A DNA stretch of 64,000 nucleotides from Pseudomonas morbosilactucae (GTDB taxonomy: Bacteria; Pseudomonadota; Gammaproteobacteria; Pseudomonadales; Pseudomonadaceae). Positions 56,288 through 64,000 of this stretch are shown in pieces. Location of the stretch: the NCBI RefSeq assembly GCF_023241715.1, contig NZ_JALQCW010000004.1, positions 1 to 64,000 of the forward strand, read 5' to 3'. Every line of letters begins with the position of its first letter. Position 1 is the first letter of the stretch. Under the pieces are notes generated by a model that worked only from the letters and a program-made list of their open reading frames with translations, searched no databases and had not been told where the DNA came from. Made by a program: the position numbers and the translations under genes.

Positions 56288-57214
56288 TCACCGTTTTTGG
56301 AACGCAGTGATGTTCTCGCTCAACCAGGCATTGACCGATCGCGGCGCCTTGCCAGTCAGGTCGGTCACAGTGTTGGTCGTTTCGGCAAGCACCGATTCTC
56401 TGAACAATCGATCGATCCCAAGCAAGACATCGGCCGTCAGTTCGCTGACCCCTGAACCGATCAATATCTCTCGGTGATTCTCAGGGGGTCGATGCTGATA
56501 AACAATCGTTTTGCCCAACAGTCGCGAGAGTTCGTCAGCAACCTCCATCATGCTGACCGTCGCCGGACCCGTCAGATGGTAGGCCCGCTGGGAGTCAATG
56601 TGAGCAACATCGAGTAGTGCAATGCGTGCTGCTTCGGCTACATCCCGCGTGTCGATCAGGTTGACTCGGCCGTTACCCGCAGCGCCCCCCCATGAGCCCT
56701 CGGCAACCGCAGCGCCGGCCCGGGCCAAGATGTCAACGAAGGATGATGGGCGTAAAAGGGAATAGCCGATATCCTGCCGGGCAAGGTGCGCTTCCACCTC
56801 CATGTGCCAGTCGAAAGGATGCAGTCTTGATGCAGGCCCCATCACCGACAATTTGACGATATGCCTCACGCCCGCAGCGACTGCCGCATCGATCAAGGCA
56901 ATCTCGTGAGCAGCTTGCTGTGCTGATGTGCCATGCGCTAGGAAGAGACGGTCCGCACCACCAAGTGCCGCCAGCAATGACGACGGGTCGGCAAAATCGA
57001 CGCCCACCAAAGTGACACCATTCGGAAATCGTCCTGTGTCAGGGTTCCGGGTCAGTGCCACGATCTCCACCGGGTCATTGCGCAAACTTGACACCAGCAC
57101 GGCGCCGACGCGGCCGCTCGCTCCGGCAATCGCGATCCGCGGAATTTCTCCGGCCAGTTGCTCATGAATAGATTTGCCGTTATTTCCCATCGTCTTCATT
57201 CCATAGTCTTCCAT
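56288..57214 (-). CDS. NmrA-like NAD(P)-binding protein
   Basis: A 308-residue atypical SDR of the NmrA/TMR group. The Rossmann start is IAIAGASGRVGAVLVSSL (GxxGxxG), followed by VEIVALTRNPD and VGVDFADPSSLLAALGGADRLFLAHG. Later HIVKLSVMGPAS and the pocket segment YSLLRPSSFVDILARAG are typical. Such proteins either reduce quinones with NADPH (QorB-like) or sense cofactor redox state. Several in-frame ATGs (57214, 57199, 57190) could start it; the first is given. It follows the zinc alcohol dehydrogenase (end 57261) by 46 bp on the same strand. Confidence 0.88.
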   Translation of the reverse strand: MEDYGMKTMGNNGKSIHEQLAGEIPRIAIAGASGRVGAVLVSSLRNDPVEIVALTRNPDTGRFPNGVTLVGVDFADPSSLLAALGGADRLFLAHGTSAQQAAHEIALIDAAVAAGVRHIVKLSVMGPASRLHPFDWHMEVEAHLARQDIGYSLLRPSSFVDILARAGAAVAEGSWGGAAGNGRVNLIDTRDVAEAARIALLDVAHIDSQRAYHLTGPATVSMMEVADELSRLLGKTIVYQHRPPENHREILIGSGVSELTADVLLGIDRLFRESVLAETTNTVTDLTGKAPRSVNAWLSENITAFQKR

Positions 57215-57260
57215 CCCGAAGTGACGACATTGTGCTGAACACAGCGCGCACCTGACGGGA

Positions 57261-58331
57261 TCAATAGTCGATAATTATCTTCAGTGCTTTCTCGGCGGCC
57301 GCATGCTTGAAAACGTCGTAGGCCTTTTCAATCTCGCCGAAGTCGAATCGATGTGTCGCCATCTTCTCGACTGCTAGCTTGCCGGAGCAACACGACTTCA
57401 ACAGCATGCCGGTGGTGTTGGCGTTCACAAGCCCTGTTGTGATGGTCAGGTTGCGAATCCAGAGTTTTTCGATGGCGAAGCTCACCGGGTTGCCATGCAC
57501 ACCGACGTTGGCCAGGTGGCCGCCTTCCTTGACCACGTGCTGGCAGATGTTCCAGGTCGGCTCTATACCCACCGCTTCGATCGCGCAGTCCACGCCTCGG
57601 CCATCGGTCAGCGCCAAGATCTGCGCGATGGCATCTTCTCTGGAGGAATTGACGACGTGGGTGGCCCCCAGTTCCCTGGCCAGTGCCAGGCGGTTGTCGT
57701 CCATGTCGATCATGATGATCTGGCTGGGGGAGTAAAGCTGTGCCGTCAACAGGCAGCCCATGCCGACCGGCCCGGCGCCTACGATCGCCACGGTGTCCCC
57801 GGGCTTGACGTCGCCGTTCTGCACCCCTATCTCGTGCGCGGTGGGTAGCGCATCTGACAGCAGCACGGCCGCGTCTTCGTTGAGCCCCTCGGGCAACAGG
57901 TACAGCGAGTTGTCGGCGAACGGCGTGCGCACGTAGTCGGCCTGGGTGCCGTCGATCATGTAGCCCATGATCCAGCCGCCGCCATTGCGGCAATGGGAGT
58001 AGAGCTGTTTCTGGCAGTTCTCGCAGGTGCCGCATCGGCTGATGCAGGAAATGATGACCTTGTCGCCCGGCTTGAAGTTCTTGACCGAATCGCCGACGGA
58101 CTCGACGATGCCGATGCCCTCGTGGCCGAGGATGCGGCCGTTGAATATACCGTCGCGGTCCTGGGCGATCTGCTCGATCTCGGGGTTCTTGCCTTTCCAG
58201 ATGCCCAGGTCAGTGCCGCAGATCGTCGTCTTGCTCATGCGGATGACAGCATCCGTGGCCTCGATGATGTCCGGCTTAGGGCGTTCTTCGACGCGAATGT
58301 CATCGGCACCGTAATAAACCATTGCTCTCAT
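57261..58331 (-). CDS. Zinc-dependent alcohol dehydrogenase (MDR)
   Basis: A 356-residue zinc MDR. Catalytic ligands Cys38 (TTICGTDLGIWKG) and His70-Glu71 (LGHEGIG); structural cysteines 100, 103, 106 and 114 (CGTCENCQKQLYSHC). Cofactor motif TVAIVGAGPVGMGCLL and IDMDDNRLALARELGA, where the Asp favours NAD. The family is the secondary-alcohol/formaldehyde/threonine dehydrogenase branch. GAGGAAG before ATG 58331 is a strong ribosome site. It probably forms a unit with the NmrA-like gene downstream. Confidence 0.92.
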   Translation of the reverse strand: MRAMVYYGADDIRVEERPKPDIIEATDAVIRMSKTTICGTDLGIWKGKNPEIEQIAQDRDGIFNGRILGHEGIGIVESVGDSVKNFKPGDKVIISCISRCGTCENCQKQLYSHCRNGGGWIMGYMIDGTQADYVRTPFADNSLYLLPEGLNEDAAVLLSDALPTAHEIGVQNGDVKPGDTVAIVGAGPVGMGCLLTAQLYSPSQIIMIDMDDNRLALARELGATHVVNSSREDAIAQILALTDGRGVDCAIEAVGIEPTWNICQHVVKEGGHLANVGVHGNPVSFAIEKLWIRNLTITTGLVNANTTGMLLKSCCSGKLAVEKMATHRFDFGEIEKAYDVFKHAAAEKALKIIIDY

Positions 58332-58460
58332 GGGGTGCTTCCTCTTTTTTAGGTTGGAGATCGCGCTTGGATCACGCGCAGTTCATGCAGAACGCGCTCG
58401 CCTGAAAAGGCGTGAGCACAGGCTGCTCCGCGCGATCGAAAGGATTTGATACGCGCCTGC

Positions 58461-59333
58461 TCAGTGCTTGAAGGTGTTGCCGTCAGCTGCAGATGAGGTT
58501 TGCCTGGCTAGCAGCCCTTCTGCGATGTCCATAGCCTCTTCACGAGAGGCCGCCAACAGCAAGGGGTAGCCCCAGAACTTGCTGAACACAATGGCGAAGG
58601 CCTTGAAACCCAGCCGTTTTGCGGCGCTGGGTTCAACAATAATCATCGCTAGAACCAGCTTGCGAAGTTCGGCTTTGTGCTTTTTCATCCAGAGCGCTGT
58701 GCGCTTCTTCTCTTCAGGCGCGTGCTCATGGCCTTCGGTCGGTGGGGTATCGCTAAGGAGCACGAACGGTTCCCCGCGTTTGAGATTGGCGTCGAATTCA
58801 TCGAAGTCCTTCTGCGAATCCTGTCCGGGGTTTTGCCCAAAACTCATCCAAACGAAAGGAAATTGCGAACTATTCATCGACATGATGCGTTCCTTTTTGC
58901 TTGAGTTGGCGCCAAGTAGCCACGACGCGCACACGCCGGGAAGGGTTATGAAGAAAAGCGCCGAGAAAGCGATGTGCCCACCATCGCGCAGCCCGTCGAA
59001 CACGCCAGTAAAACTGTTCACGAAAACCAGAAGGCCACCAAGGATTAGCACAGTCCACTGGGATCGGATGGTTCCGATCAACGCGAGCAAGACAGTGAGG
59101 ATCCAGCAGCCGTAGAAGATAGAAAACATCCACAGTGCGCCGGCGTCGAAGGTGATCGCGGGCGTCGTGCCGTTCGCCTTCACGTAGTCGTTCACATAGG
59201 AAAAGGACTGGAGCGTCACAAACAGCACAGCGCCGACGGCAGTCGTCAACCAGAATAACGCGGGCCTGTTCTTATGGTGGCTCACGATCGCGCCTTGGAA
59301 GGCGGCTTTCGTATTTTGGGGAGGAGAAGACAT
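58461..59333 (-). CDS. Four-helix membrane domain fused to a soluble domain, unknown
   Basis: A 290-residue protein of two parts. Residues 25-141 hold four membrane helices (ALFWLTTAVGAVLFVTLQSF; WMFSIFYGCWILTVLLALIG; WTVLILGGLLVFVNSFTGVF; AFSALFFITLPGVCASWLLG). Residues 151-290 form a soluble domain (FPFVWMSFGQNPGQ through KKHKAELRKLVLAMIIVEPS to AASREEAMDIAEGLLA) that recalls a STAS/SpoIIAA-like alternation of helix and strand; this is weak. I do not recognise either family. An ATG at 58883 (residue 151) sits seven bases behind AAAAAGGAA, so the second half may also be made alone, or two genes have fused. It lies 47 bp after the siderophore receptor and is probably co-transcribed with it. 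Confidence 0.65.
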   Translation of the reverse strand: MSSPPQNTKAAFQGAIVSHHKNRPALFWLTTAVGAVLFVTLQSFSYVNDYVKANGTTPAITFDAGALWMFSIFYGCWILTVLLALIGTIRSQWTVLILGGLLVFVNSFTGVFDGLRDGGHIAFSALFFITLPGVCASWLLGANSSKKERIMSMNSSQFPFVWMSFGQNPGQDSQKDFDEFDANLKRGEPFVLLSDTPPTEGHEHAPEEKKRTALWMKKHKAELRKLVLAMIIVEPSAAKRLGFKAFAIVFSKFWGYPLLLAASREEAMDIAEGLLARQTSSAADGNTFKH

Positions 59334-59380
59334 GTTAGATCCTTGCTCATTAACGAAGGCAGTTGACGGGGGTAGCTGGA

Positions 59381-61663
59381 CTAGTACTTGACGCTGACCG
59401 TTGCCATCACATTGCGAGGATCTCCATACAACATCTGATTGAAGAAGCCGTTCATGACGGTGTATTTCTTGTCGAACAGGTTGTTGACGTTGACGGCCAG
59501 TTCAATGTTGTCCGTGGCGGCATAGCGCGCCATTAGCGACGCCAGCGCGTAGGGCTTCTGCTCGGCAGTGACCGCGCCGCTGGGGCTGGTGGCGGACTGG
59601 TAAAAGCGGCTTTGCCAAGAAACTCCGCCGCCCACTGTCAGTTTGTTCCATGCCCCGGGAAGCCGGTAGGTAGTGAACAGCCGCGCTGTCGTGCGTGGTA
59701 ATTGGCTGCTTAGCCTCGTATCCGACGAATCGGATCCGGTGAAGTGAGACACTCCGGCGTAGAGATTCCAGTACGGCATCAACTCGCCCTGCACGTCCAC
59801 GTCGATTCCACGAGACTTGGTCCCGCTAGCGCCGTAATAGGCCTGGGTGCCATCGGAAAGGATCTGCCCCGCATCGATCTGGCCCAGGTTATCCAATCGT
59901 GTCTCGAACAACGAAACCGACGCATTCAGACGCCCGTCAAGATATTCGCCCTTCAGGCCAATCTCTTTGTTCCTGCCCGTCGTGGGTTTGAGCACGTTGC
60001 CATCTCGATCGCGATAGGTCTGCGGATTGAAGATCTCTGTGTAGCTCGCGTAGACCGAGTAGGTGCCGTTGATGTCGTAGATCAGCCCAGCATAAGGTGT
60101 GAACTCACCGTTTTTTTTGTAATGGAATTGTGCGCCGTCGGTGTCCTGATCAATCTCGTAGTTGCTGAACCGTCCGCCGATGATGAGCTTCAATGGATCG
60201 GCCAGTGAGAAGCGCGCCGCGCTATAGATGCCGCTTTGCTTGGTCGTGATGTTGGTTGGCGTGTAGCCCGCTGCGGCGAAATCCAGTTCAGGATAATTAC
60301 CACGCCAGTCATAGATGCTGCCCAGTGGGGTGCGCCCAAAGACAAAACCGGTGCTGTCCTGGTTGGATGTTCGCTTCGATCCCATGACACCCACCACCAG
60401 TTCGTGTCGGCGATCGAAAAGCTGGAATGGACCGGATGCCATTGCGTCAAAGCTGTTTTGACGTGTATCGGTCTTGCTCGCCAGCCCCACCGGAAACAGG
60501 CCCTGGCCGGTTACGCGATCCGGGTAGCCGGAGCCGCTGAACAGCTTCGCGTCTGAGTCGGTCTCCTGATGCGTGAACACAGCGCGTACTGTCCAGTCAT
60601 TGTCGAAATGGTGCTCAATACTGGAAAAGGTCGTCTTCAACGAGTTGTCCCAGCCGCTCCAGTCGGCGGCCAAGGACTTCGAGCGCGACCAGTTGGCTCG
60701 GGAGCCGTCACTGAACCAAATCGGCATGCCACCCCAGGTCGTGCCATCGGCCCGGATGTCCTGGTAGTCGTAGCCTAAGCTGAAGGTCGTGTCCGGCGTG
60801 AGGTCCGCCTCGATGACGCCGTAGAAGGCATCTTTTTTCTGCTGATAGCGATCCAGGTAGGAATGTCGGTCGTGCTGGACGCCCACCAGTCGTGCACGAA
60901 TACGGCCGTCTTCGGTCAGCGGCGTGGATAGATCGGCGACGCCCCGGTAGTTGTCCCAGGAGCCGGCGCTGACAGATGCGGAGGCTGAAAACTCGCGGGT
61001 CGGGCGCTTGCGCACCAGGTTCACCGACGCAGATGGATTGCCCGCGCCGGTCAGCAGGCCGGTGGCGCCGCGTACGATCTCGATGCGGTCGTAGAACGCA
61101 GTATCCAGGAAGCTCGTTCCCTCAAAATATGATGTCGGGATGCCGTCGAACTGGAAGCTGTCAATCTGAAAGCCCCGTGAATAGAAGCTCACCCGTTCGG
61201 TGTCGTTGGTTCTTGAGGAGATCCCGGTACTGTTTTCCAGCACGTCCTTGACAGAGTTCAGTTGCTGGTCGTCCATCCGCTGGCGGGTTATGACCGTCAC
61301 CGATTGTGGCGTTTCACGCAACGACAGAGGCAGACGGGTCGCAGCCGCGCTTTGACCTGTGGTGTAGGACCTCGTGCCTTCAGTCGTAGATTCATCGCTT
61401 CGGCCCGTCACCGTGAGTTCCGGCAACGTCATTGTCTCTTGAGCCGCTGCTGTGCCGTCCGAGCCTTGGACCTCTTTTGATTCTTGGGCAAATGCGCCCT
61501 GAGCGCTCATTAAAATTACCGTCGCAATTGCCGAGCTCAGTATGGAACTTGGCGCGCTCTTCCACGGTTCTTTGCACGCCCTGGCCGAAAAAGCGTGTAC
61601 AGCCTGAGGTGCAAGCCTGGAGGCTTGGCAACGGAACTCATAAGTCGTAAAAAAAATCGGCAT
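59381..61663 (-). CDS. TonB-dependent siderophore receptor, FhuE-like
   Basis: A 760-residue outer-membrane receptor: long signal region ending AQGAFAQES, a plug domain starting TRLPLSLRETPQSVTVITRQRMDDQQLNSVKDVLENSTGIS, and a 22-strand barrel ending with LFDKKYTVMNGFFNQMLYGDPRNVMATVSVKY. It has no STN domain, so it does not signal to a FecR/sigma pair. The plug and closing motifs match receptors for hydroxamates such as coprogen and rhodotorulic acid (FhuE group). The frame opens with a TTG at 61693, but ATG 61663 is preferred. The AraC gene at 61809 lies just upstream and is its likely regulator. Confidence 0.93.
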   Translation of the reverse strand: MPIFFTTYEFRCQASRLAPQAVHAFSARACKEPWKSAPSSILSSAIATVILMSAQGAFAQESKEVQGSDGTAAAQETMTLPELTVTGRSDESTTEGTRSYTTGQSAAATRLPLSLRETPQSVTVITRQRMDDQQLNSVKDVLENSTGISSRTNDTERVSFYSRGFQIDSFQFDGIPTSYFEGTSFLDTAFYDRIEIVRGATGLLTGAGNPSASVNLVRKRPTREFSASASVSAGSWDNYRGVADLSTPLTEDGRIRARLVGVQHDRHSYLDRYQQKKDAFYGVIEADLTPDTTFSLGYDYQDIRADGTTWGGMPIWFSDGSRANWSRSKSLAADWSGWDNSLKTTFSSIEHHFDNDWTVRAVFTHQETDSDAKLFSGSGYPDRVTGQGLFPVGLASKTDTRQNSFDAMASGPFQLFDRRHELVVGVMGSKRTSNQDSTGFVFGRTPLGSIYDWRGNYPELDFAAAGYTPTNITTKQSGIYSAARFSLADPLKLIIGGRFSNYEIDQDTDGAQFHYKKNGEFTPYAGLIYDINGTYSVYASYTEIFNPQTYRDRDGNVLKPTTGRNKEIGLKGEYLDGRLNASVSLFETRLDNLGQIDAGQILSDGTQAYYGASGTKSRGIDVDVQGELMPYWNLYAGVSHFTGSDSSDTRLSSQLPRTTARLFTTYRLPGAWNKLTVGGGVSWQSRFYQSATSPSGAVTAEQKPYALASLMARYAATDNIELAVNVNNLFDKKYTVMNGFFNQMLYGDPRNVMATVSVKY

Positions 61664-61723
61664 CAAACAATACTCATTTGTATTTAGATGCAATATTTAA
61701 CGATGAATGCCGTAATCACGATG

Positions 61724-61760
61724 GCGAAGTTAAGCCAATTTATTATTCATTCAGGCCATT
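61724..61760 (-). promoter_or_regulatory. Shared element before the siderophore receptor
   Basis: On the minus strand: TGGCCTGAATGAATAATA, then GGCTTAACTT a few bases later. The same two words recur, in swapped order, upstream of the AraC gene at 62684-62710. It lies about 60-100 bp before ATG 61663, so it may bind the AraC protein or Fur. Confidence 0.5.
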
Positions 61761-61808
61761 TTTTTGATGGGCGACTTTCGACTCTCCCAGGCTGCTAATC
61801 CATTCCGG

Positions 61809-62660
61809 TCAAGGCGATTTTTGATCGGAAAGGACAATGCCGCGCAAGGCCGCACTGTCCGTGTCGGTAGTTCTCTCGGATAGGTACCTTGCTGGCGGCT
61901 TTCCTACCGCCTTTCGGAACATGGTGATGAATCCGCTGGGGTTTTCGTAGCCCAAATCCAAGGCTACCGCTTGCACGCTTTCACCGTCGGTTAGGCGTTG
62001 GAGTGCAAGGATCACGTGCAGCTGCCGACGCCAGCGTCCAAAGCTCATGCCGACCTCGGACATGAGAAGCCTGCTCATACTCCGCTCGCTCATGCCGATG
62101 CGAACAGCCCAGTTGCTCTTTGATGTTTTATCCGTGGGATCGATTAACAGCAATTCCGCGAGGTGGCGCAACCTTAGATCACGTGGCATCGGCAGGTGTA
62201 GGTCTTCCGCGGGAGCAGTCACCAACTCATCCAGCAATGTGGCAACGAGCCGATCCTCGCGACCCCCGAGTGCGTACAACTCGGGAAGGCCAGCCACCCT
62301 CAATAGCAGTTCACGTAGCAATGGCGACACCGAAATCGTGCAGCATTTTTCCAGCAGATCCGATGTGGCATCGGGCTCTACGAACAAGCAATAACATTCA
62401 GTTTCACCCGAGCCCCATACAGAGTGAGGCAAATCTCCTGGTATCCATACAGCGCATTGCGGCGGCACAATCCAAACGCCGTCTTCTACCTCGCAATTGA
62501 GCACGCCTCGGACGGAGTAGAGCAGTTGTGCTTTACGATGCCGATGCGTCGCATGTTCCCAGTTCTCTGCTACGGCGGCGGCTCTAAGAGCTACAATAGG
62601 ACGGGGCACGTTGTCGAAATCCCTGGTTTCGGTCTGATCAGCGATGCAGATGCTTGCCAT
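61809..62660 (-). CDS. AraC-family regulator (NimR-like, cupin plus HTH)
   Basis: A 283-residue regulator. The N-terminal cupin has HATHRHRKAQLLYSVRGVLNCEVEDGVWIVPPQCAVWIPGDLPHSVWGSG, a His-rich pocket that could bind metal or a ferric chelate. The C-terminal AraC domain has TSKSNWAVRIGMSERSMSRLLMSEVGMSFGRWRRQLHVILALQRL and VQAVALDLGYENPSGFITMFRKAVGKPPARYL. It stands 146 bp upstream of the siderophore receptor on the same strand. Elements shared between its own promoter and the receptor promoter suggest it controls both, in the manner of PchR-type siderophore regulators, though its domain type is that of NimR. Confidence 0.88.
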   Translation of the reverse strand: MASICIADQTETRDFDNVPRPIVALRAAAVAENWEHATHRHRKAQLLYSVRGVLNCEVEDGVWIVPPQCAVWIPGDLPHSVWGSGETECYCLFVEPDATSDLLEKCCTISVSPLLRELLLRVAGLPELYALGGREDRLVATLLDELVTAPAEDLHLPMPRDLRLRHLAELLLIDPTDKTSKSNWAVRIGMSERSMSRLLMSEVGMSFGRWRRQLHVILALQRLTDGESVQAVALDLGYENPSGFITMFRKAVGKPPARYLSERTTDTDSAALRGIVLSDQKSP

Positions 62661-63343
62661 AACGTTAATGGAGCTCCAATGAGGCTTAACTTTGGCCTAA
62701 ATGAATAATATTATGATTAAGTTGCGCAATGGTATCTAGTCCTCGTATGGGGATTGTGCGATGGCTTGCTCCTGCTTGAGGCAAAACTCGGCACGCTTGC
62801 TCGTTTTCCTTTACGGCTGGCGTTAGGCTGCCCAGCTACGCTGGTCGTTGGCGCTGCGACGCATGTCGGCCATTGGCGTTTGTTGTTCTAGCTGTGGTGT
62901 TGCCATGGAAATGGGCGATGTTGTAGCTGCTATTCGGTTGGGGCTGGCTCGCCTTCGGCCTGTCGCCGGGCTTTGAAGTCGGTATGCTAAAGAACGCTCA
63001 ACGCGGAATGCCGCGCGCGGTGGACCCCGCCTATAGGAAAAAAATTGCGGCTTATAACCTTGGCATCACGGTGTGCGAGATGCGGGGTGGCAGTCTTGTC
63101 ATCAAGGAGAGTAGGGCGATAACGCAACGGGCAGGCGTAGCGGTTGAATTGCTGGCGCAAGCGCCGTTGCGGCGATTGATATGCAGGAAAGCTCAATCTG
63201 CCCATGAAGCGCACCTCACAGGAGAATGACATGCTGGCTATCAATCTCATCCGCGCTACAAGCGTCGGAAGGAGGCATTGGGGGACTATGTGACTACTGT
63301 TCATATCGCGCGAGGCCAGCCTATAGGTGACGGGTTGTCTGGA
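62661..63343. other. Gene-free stretch before the integrase end
   Basis: No gene I can support. An 81-codon frame at 62984-63229 has no family resemblance or ribosome site. The AraC-side copy of the shared element lies at 62684-62720. The rest looks like decayed island DNA. Confidence 0.45.
62684..62720 (+). promoter_or_regulatory. Shared element upstream of the AraC gene
   Basis: GGCTTAACTT at 62684-62693 followed by TGGCCTAAATGAATAATA (62693-62710) and TTATGATTAA. The second word matches the element at 61724-61760 at 17 of 18 bases. It lies 24-60 bp before the AraC start at 62660. Confidence 0.5.
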
Positions 63344-64000
63344 TTATTGTGTCGCGCAAAGAGTTATTAGCGCAGCGTTTTGCCGTAATTGATCTAAATA
63401 GTCAGCCCATTGTTGAGCCGCTTCCCTGCGCTGCGCCAGCAATTGGGCGCGCGCGTAGACAGCCCCAAGAGCCCCCGGCATCCGATGAGATAAAGACAGT
63501 TCGAGCACGATTGGATCAATACCCAAGTGCTCATGGGCAATGGTCCGATAGGTAGCGCGAAAGCCATGCGCGGTGATGTTGTACTCAGGCCAAATACGCT
63601 GAAAGGACTTGAGCATTGAGGTCGGGTTTATGGGACGTCCCGGATAGACCTGCGAGACGAACACCCAGCCCTTGCCCTCTGCATCCACTACGCGTGTTTT
63701 AAGTAACTCGCGCAATAAGATAAGGGCTTGCTCGGGCAGCGGCACGATGTGTTTGCTCTTGTCGAGATGCTTGGTCTTGCTCACCACATAACGCCAATCG
63801 GCGCCGACCAGGTCGACGTCTTCCCAGCGCATCTGTACGAGTTCGCCAGGGCGGACCGGCAACATCACCAGCAGACGCATCGCGGTGGCAACGCTGCCGT
63901 CGTTGCAGTCATCCAGGCGTAGAAGAAACCTACCCAGGTCCGCAGGCCTTTCGATCGCTGGGTTGCTGGTCACGACATGGCGAATTTTCAACTCCTCAAT
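63344..64000 (-). CDS. P4-type tyrosine integrase, 5' end beyond the window
   Basis: The frame is open from the window edge to the stop at 63344 (218 codons), so this is the C-terminal catalytic half of an integrase. Catalytic residues are visible: Arg in LPVRPGELVQMRWEDVD, the basic beta-hairpin SKTKHLDKSKHIVPL, HGFR (HxxR), the second His in LSLSHRMPGALGAVYAR, whose Tyr is the nucleophile, and the family closing segment RREAAQQWADYLDQL. It would cut and join DNA at an attachment site. The integrase remnant at 52921 is of the same family, with opposite orientation. An in-frame TTG at 63991 is not a credible start. Confidence 0.88.
   Translation of the reverse strand: MEELKIRHVVTSNPAIERPADLGRFLLRLDDCNDGSVATAMRLLVMLPVRPGELVQMRWEDVDLVGADWRYVVSKTKHLDKSKHIVPLPEQALILLRELLKTRVVDAEGKGWVFVSQVYPGRPINPTSMLKSFQRIWPEYNITAHGFRATYRTIAHEHLGIDPIVLELSLSHRMPGALGAVYARAQLLAQRREAAQQWADYLDQLRQNAALITLCATQ

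Noticed and set aside
62984..63229. Possible 81-residue plus-strand protein
   Set aside because: No ribosome site or family resemblance, and it lies in decayed island DNA.

Overview
The window looks like the accessory part of a Pseudomonas chromosome, most likely of the P. fluorescens complex. The reasons are the high-GC codon use over most of it, the many AraC, LysR, TetR, XRE and HxlR regulators paired with single catabolic or detoxification genes, an OprD-family porin, a FhuE-like TonB receptor and a dCache chemoreceptor behind a FliA-type promoter. No rRNA, tRNA or CRISPR array was seen. The species is an inference from protein style only.

Region 1 (1-6.65 kb) holds small regulator/target pairs: an MFS transporter with a 2,4'-dihydroxyacetophenone dioxygenase-like cupin facing an AraC regulator; an XRE-cupin regulator facing an EamA exporter; and an aldo/keto reductase (AKR) facing another AraC regulator.

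Region 2 (6.8-23.2 kb) is an electrophile and solvent-defence block: ABM monooxygenase, RND pump and adaptor, LysR regulator, anchored cupin, two AKRs (one Tat-exported), an exported double carboxymuconolactone-decarboxylase (CMD) protein, a zinc alcohol dehydrogenase, another AKR, a Bcr/CflA exporter with a LysR regulator, an SDR and an exported flavodoxin-like protein. Several promoters share a 15-bp palindrome of LysR T-N11-A type (ATGAGCC-n-GGCTCAT), so one regulator may control much of the block. The RND pump and one AKR each carry a one-base loss in a C or G run.

Region 3 (23.2-29.5 kb) is a TetR-controlled operon (old yellow enzyme, SDR, alpha/beta hydrolase, zinc-free MDR) followed by a LysR/SRPBCC pair. 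Region 4 (29.6-42 kb) has the chemoreceptor, an AraC-MFS-nitroreductase-acyl-CoA ligase-OprD operon, a membrane protein of unknown role, a Tat-exported AKR with its AraC regulator, and a Gfo/Idh/MocA remnant.

Region 5 (42.4-52.5 kb) is visibly A/T-richer in its first part and looks acquired. It has an HxlR/OYE pair, a cysteine-cluster (YkgJ) protein, and then a long co-directional set: membrane di-iron desaturase or hydroxylase, OpuC/OsmF-type quaternary-amine ABC importer, flavin monooxygenase and a PhnD-like protein without a signal peptide. This last set is the best candidate for an undescribed catabolic system.

Region 6 (52.5-64 kb) is a scarred genomic island: integrase arm-like repeats, the N-terminus of a P4-type integrase fused to the tail of an MFS gene, a LysR pseudogene with several lesions, a third OYE, an NmrA-like protein and a zinc alcohol dehydrogenase, a siderophore-receptor operon with its AraC regulator, and the C-terminal part of an integrase running off the window end. 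The HxlR-type operator seen at 42.86 kb recurs upstream of the YkgJ gene and the third OYE, linking regions 5 and 6.
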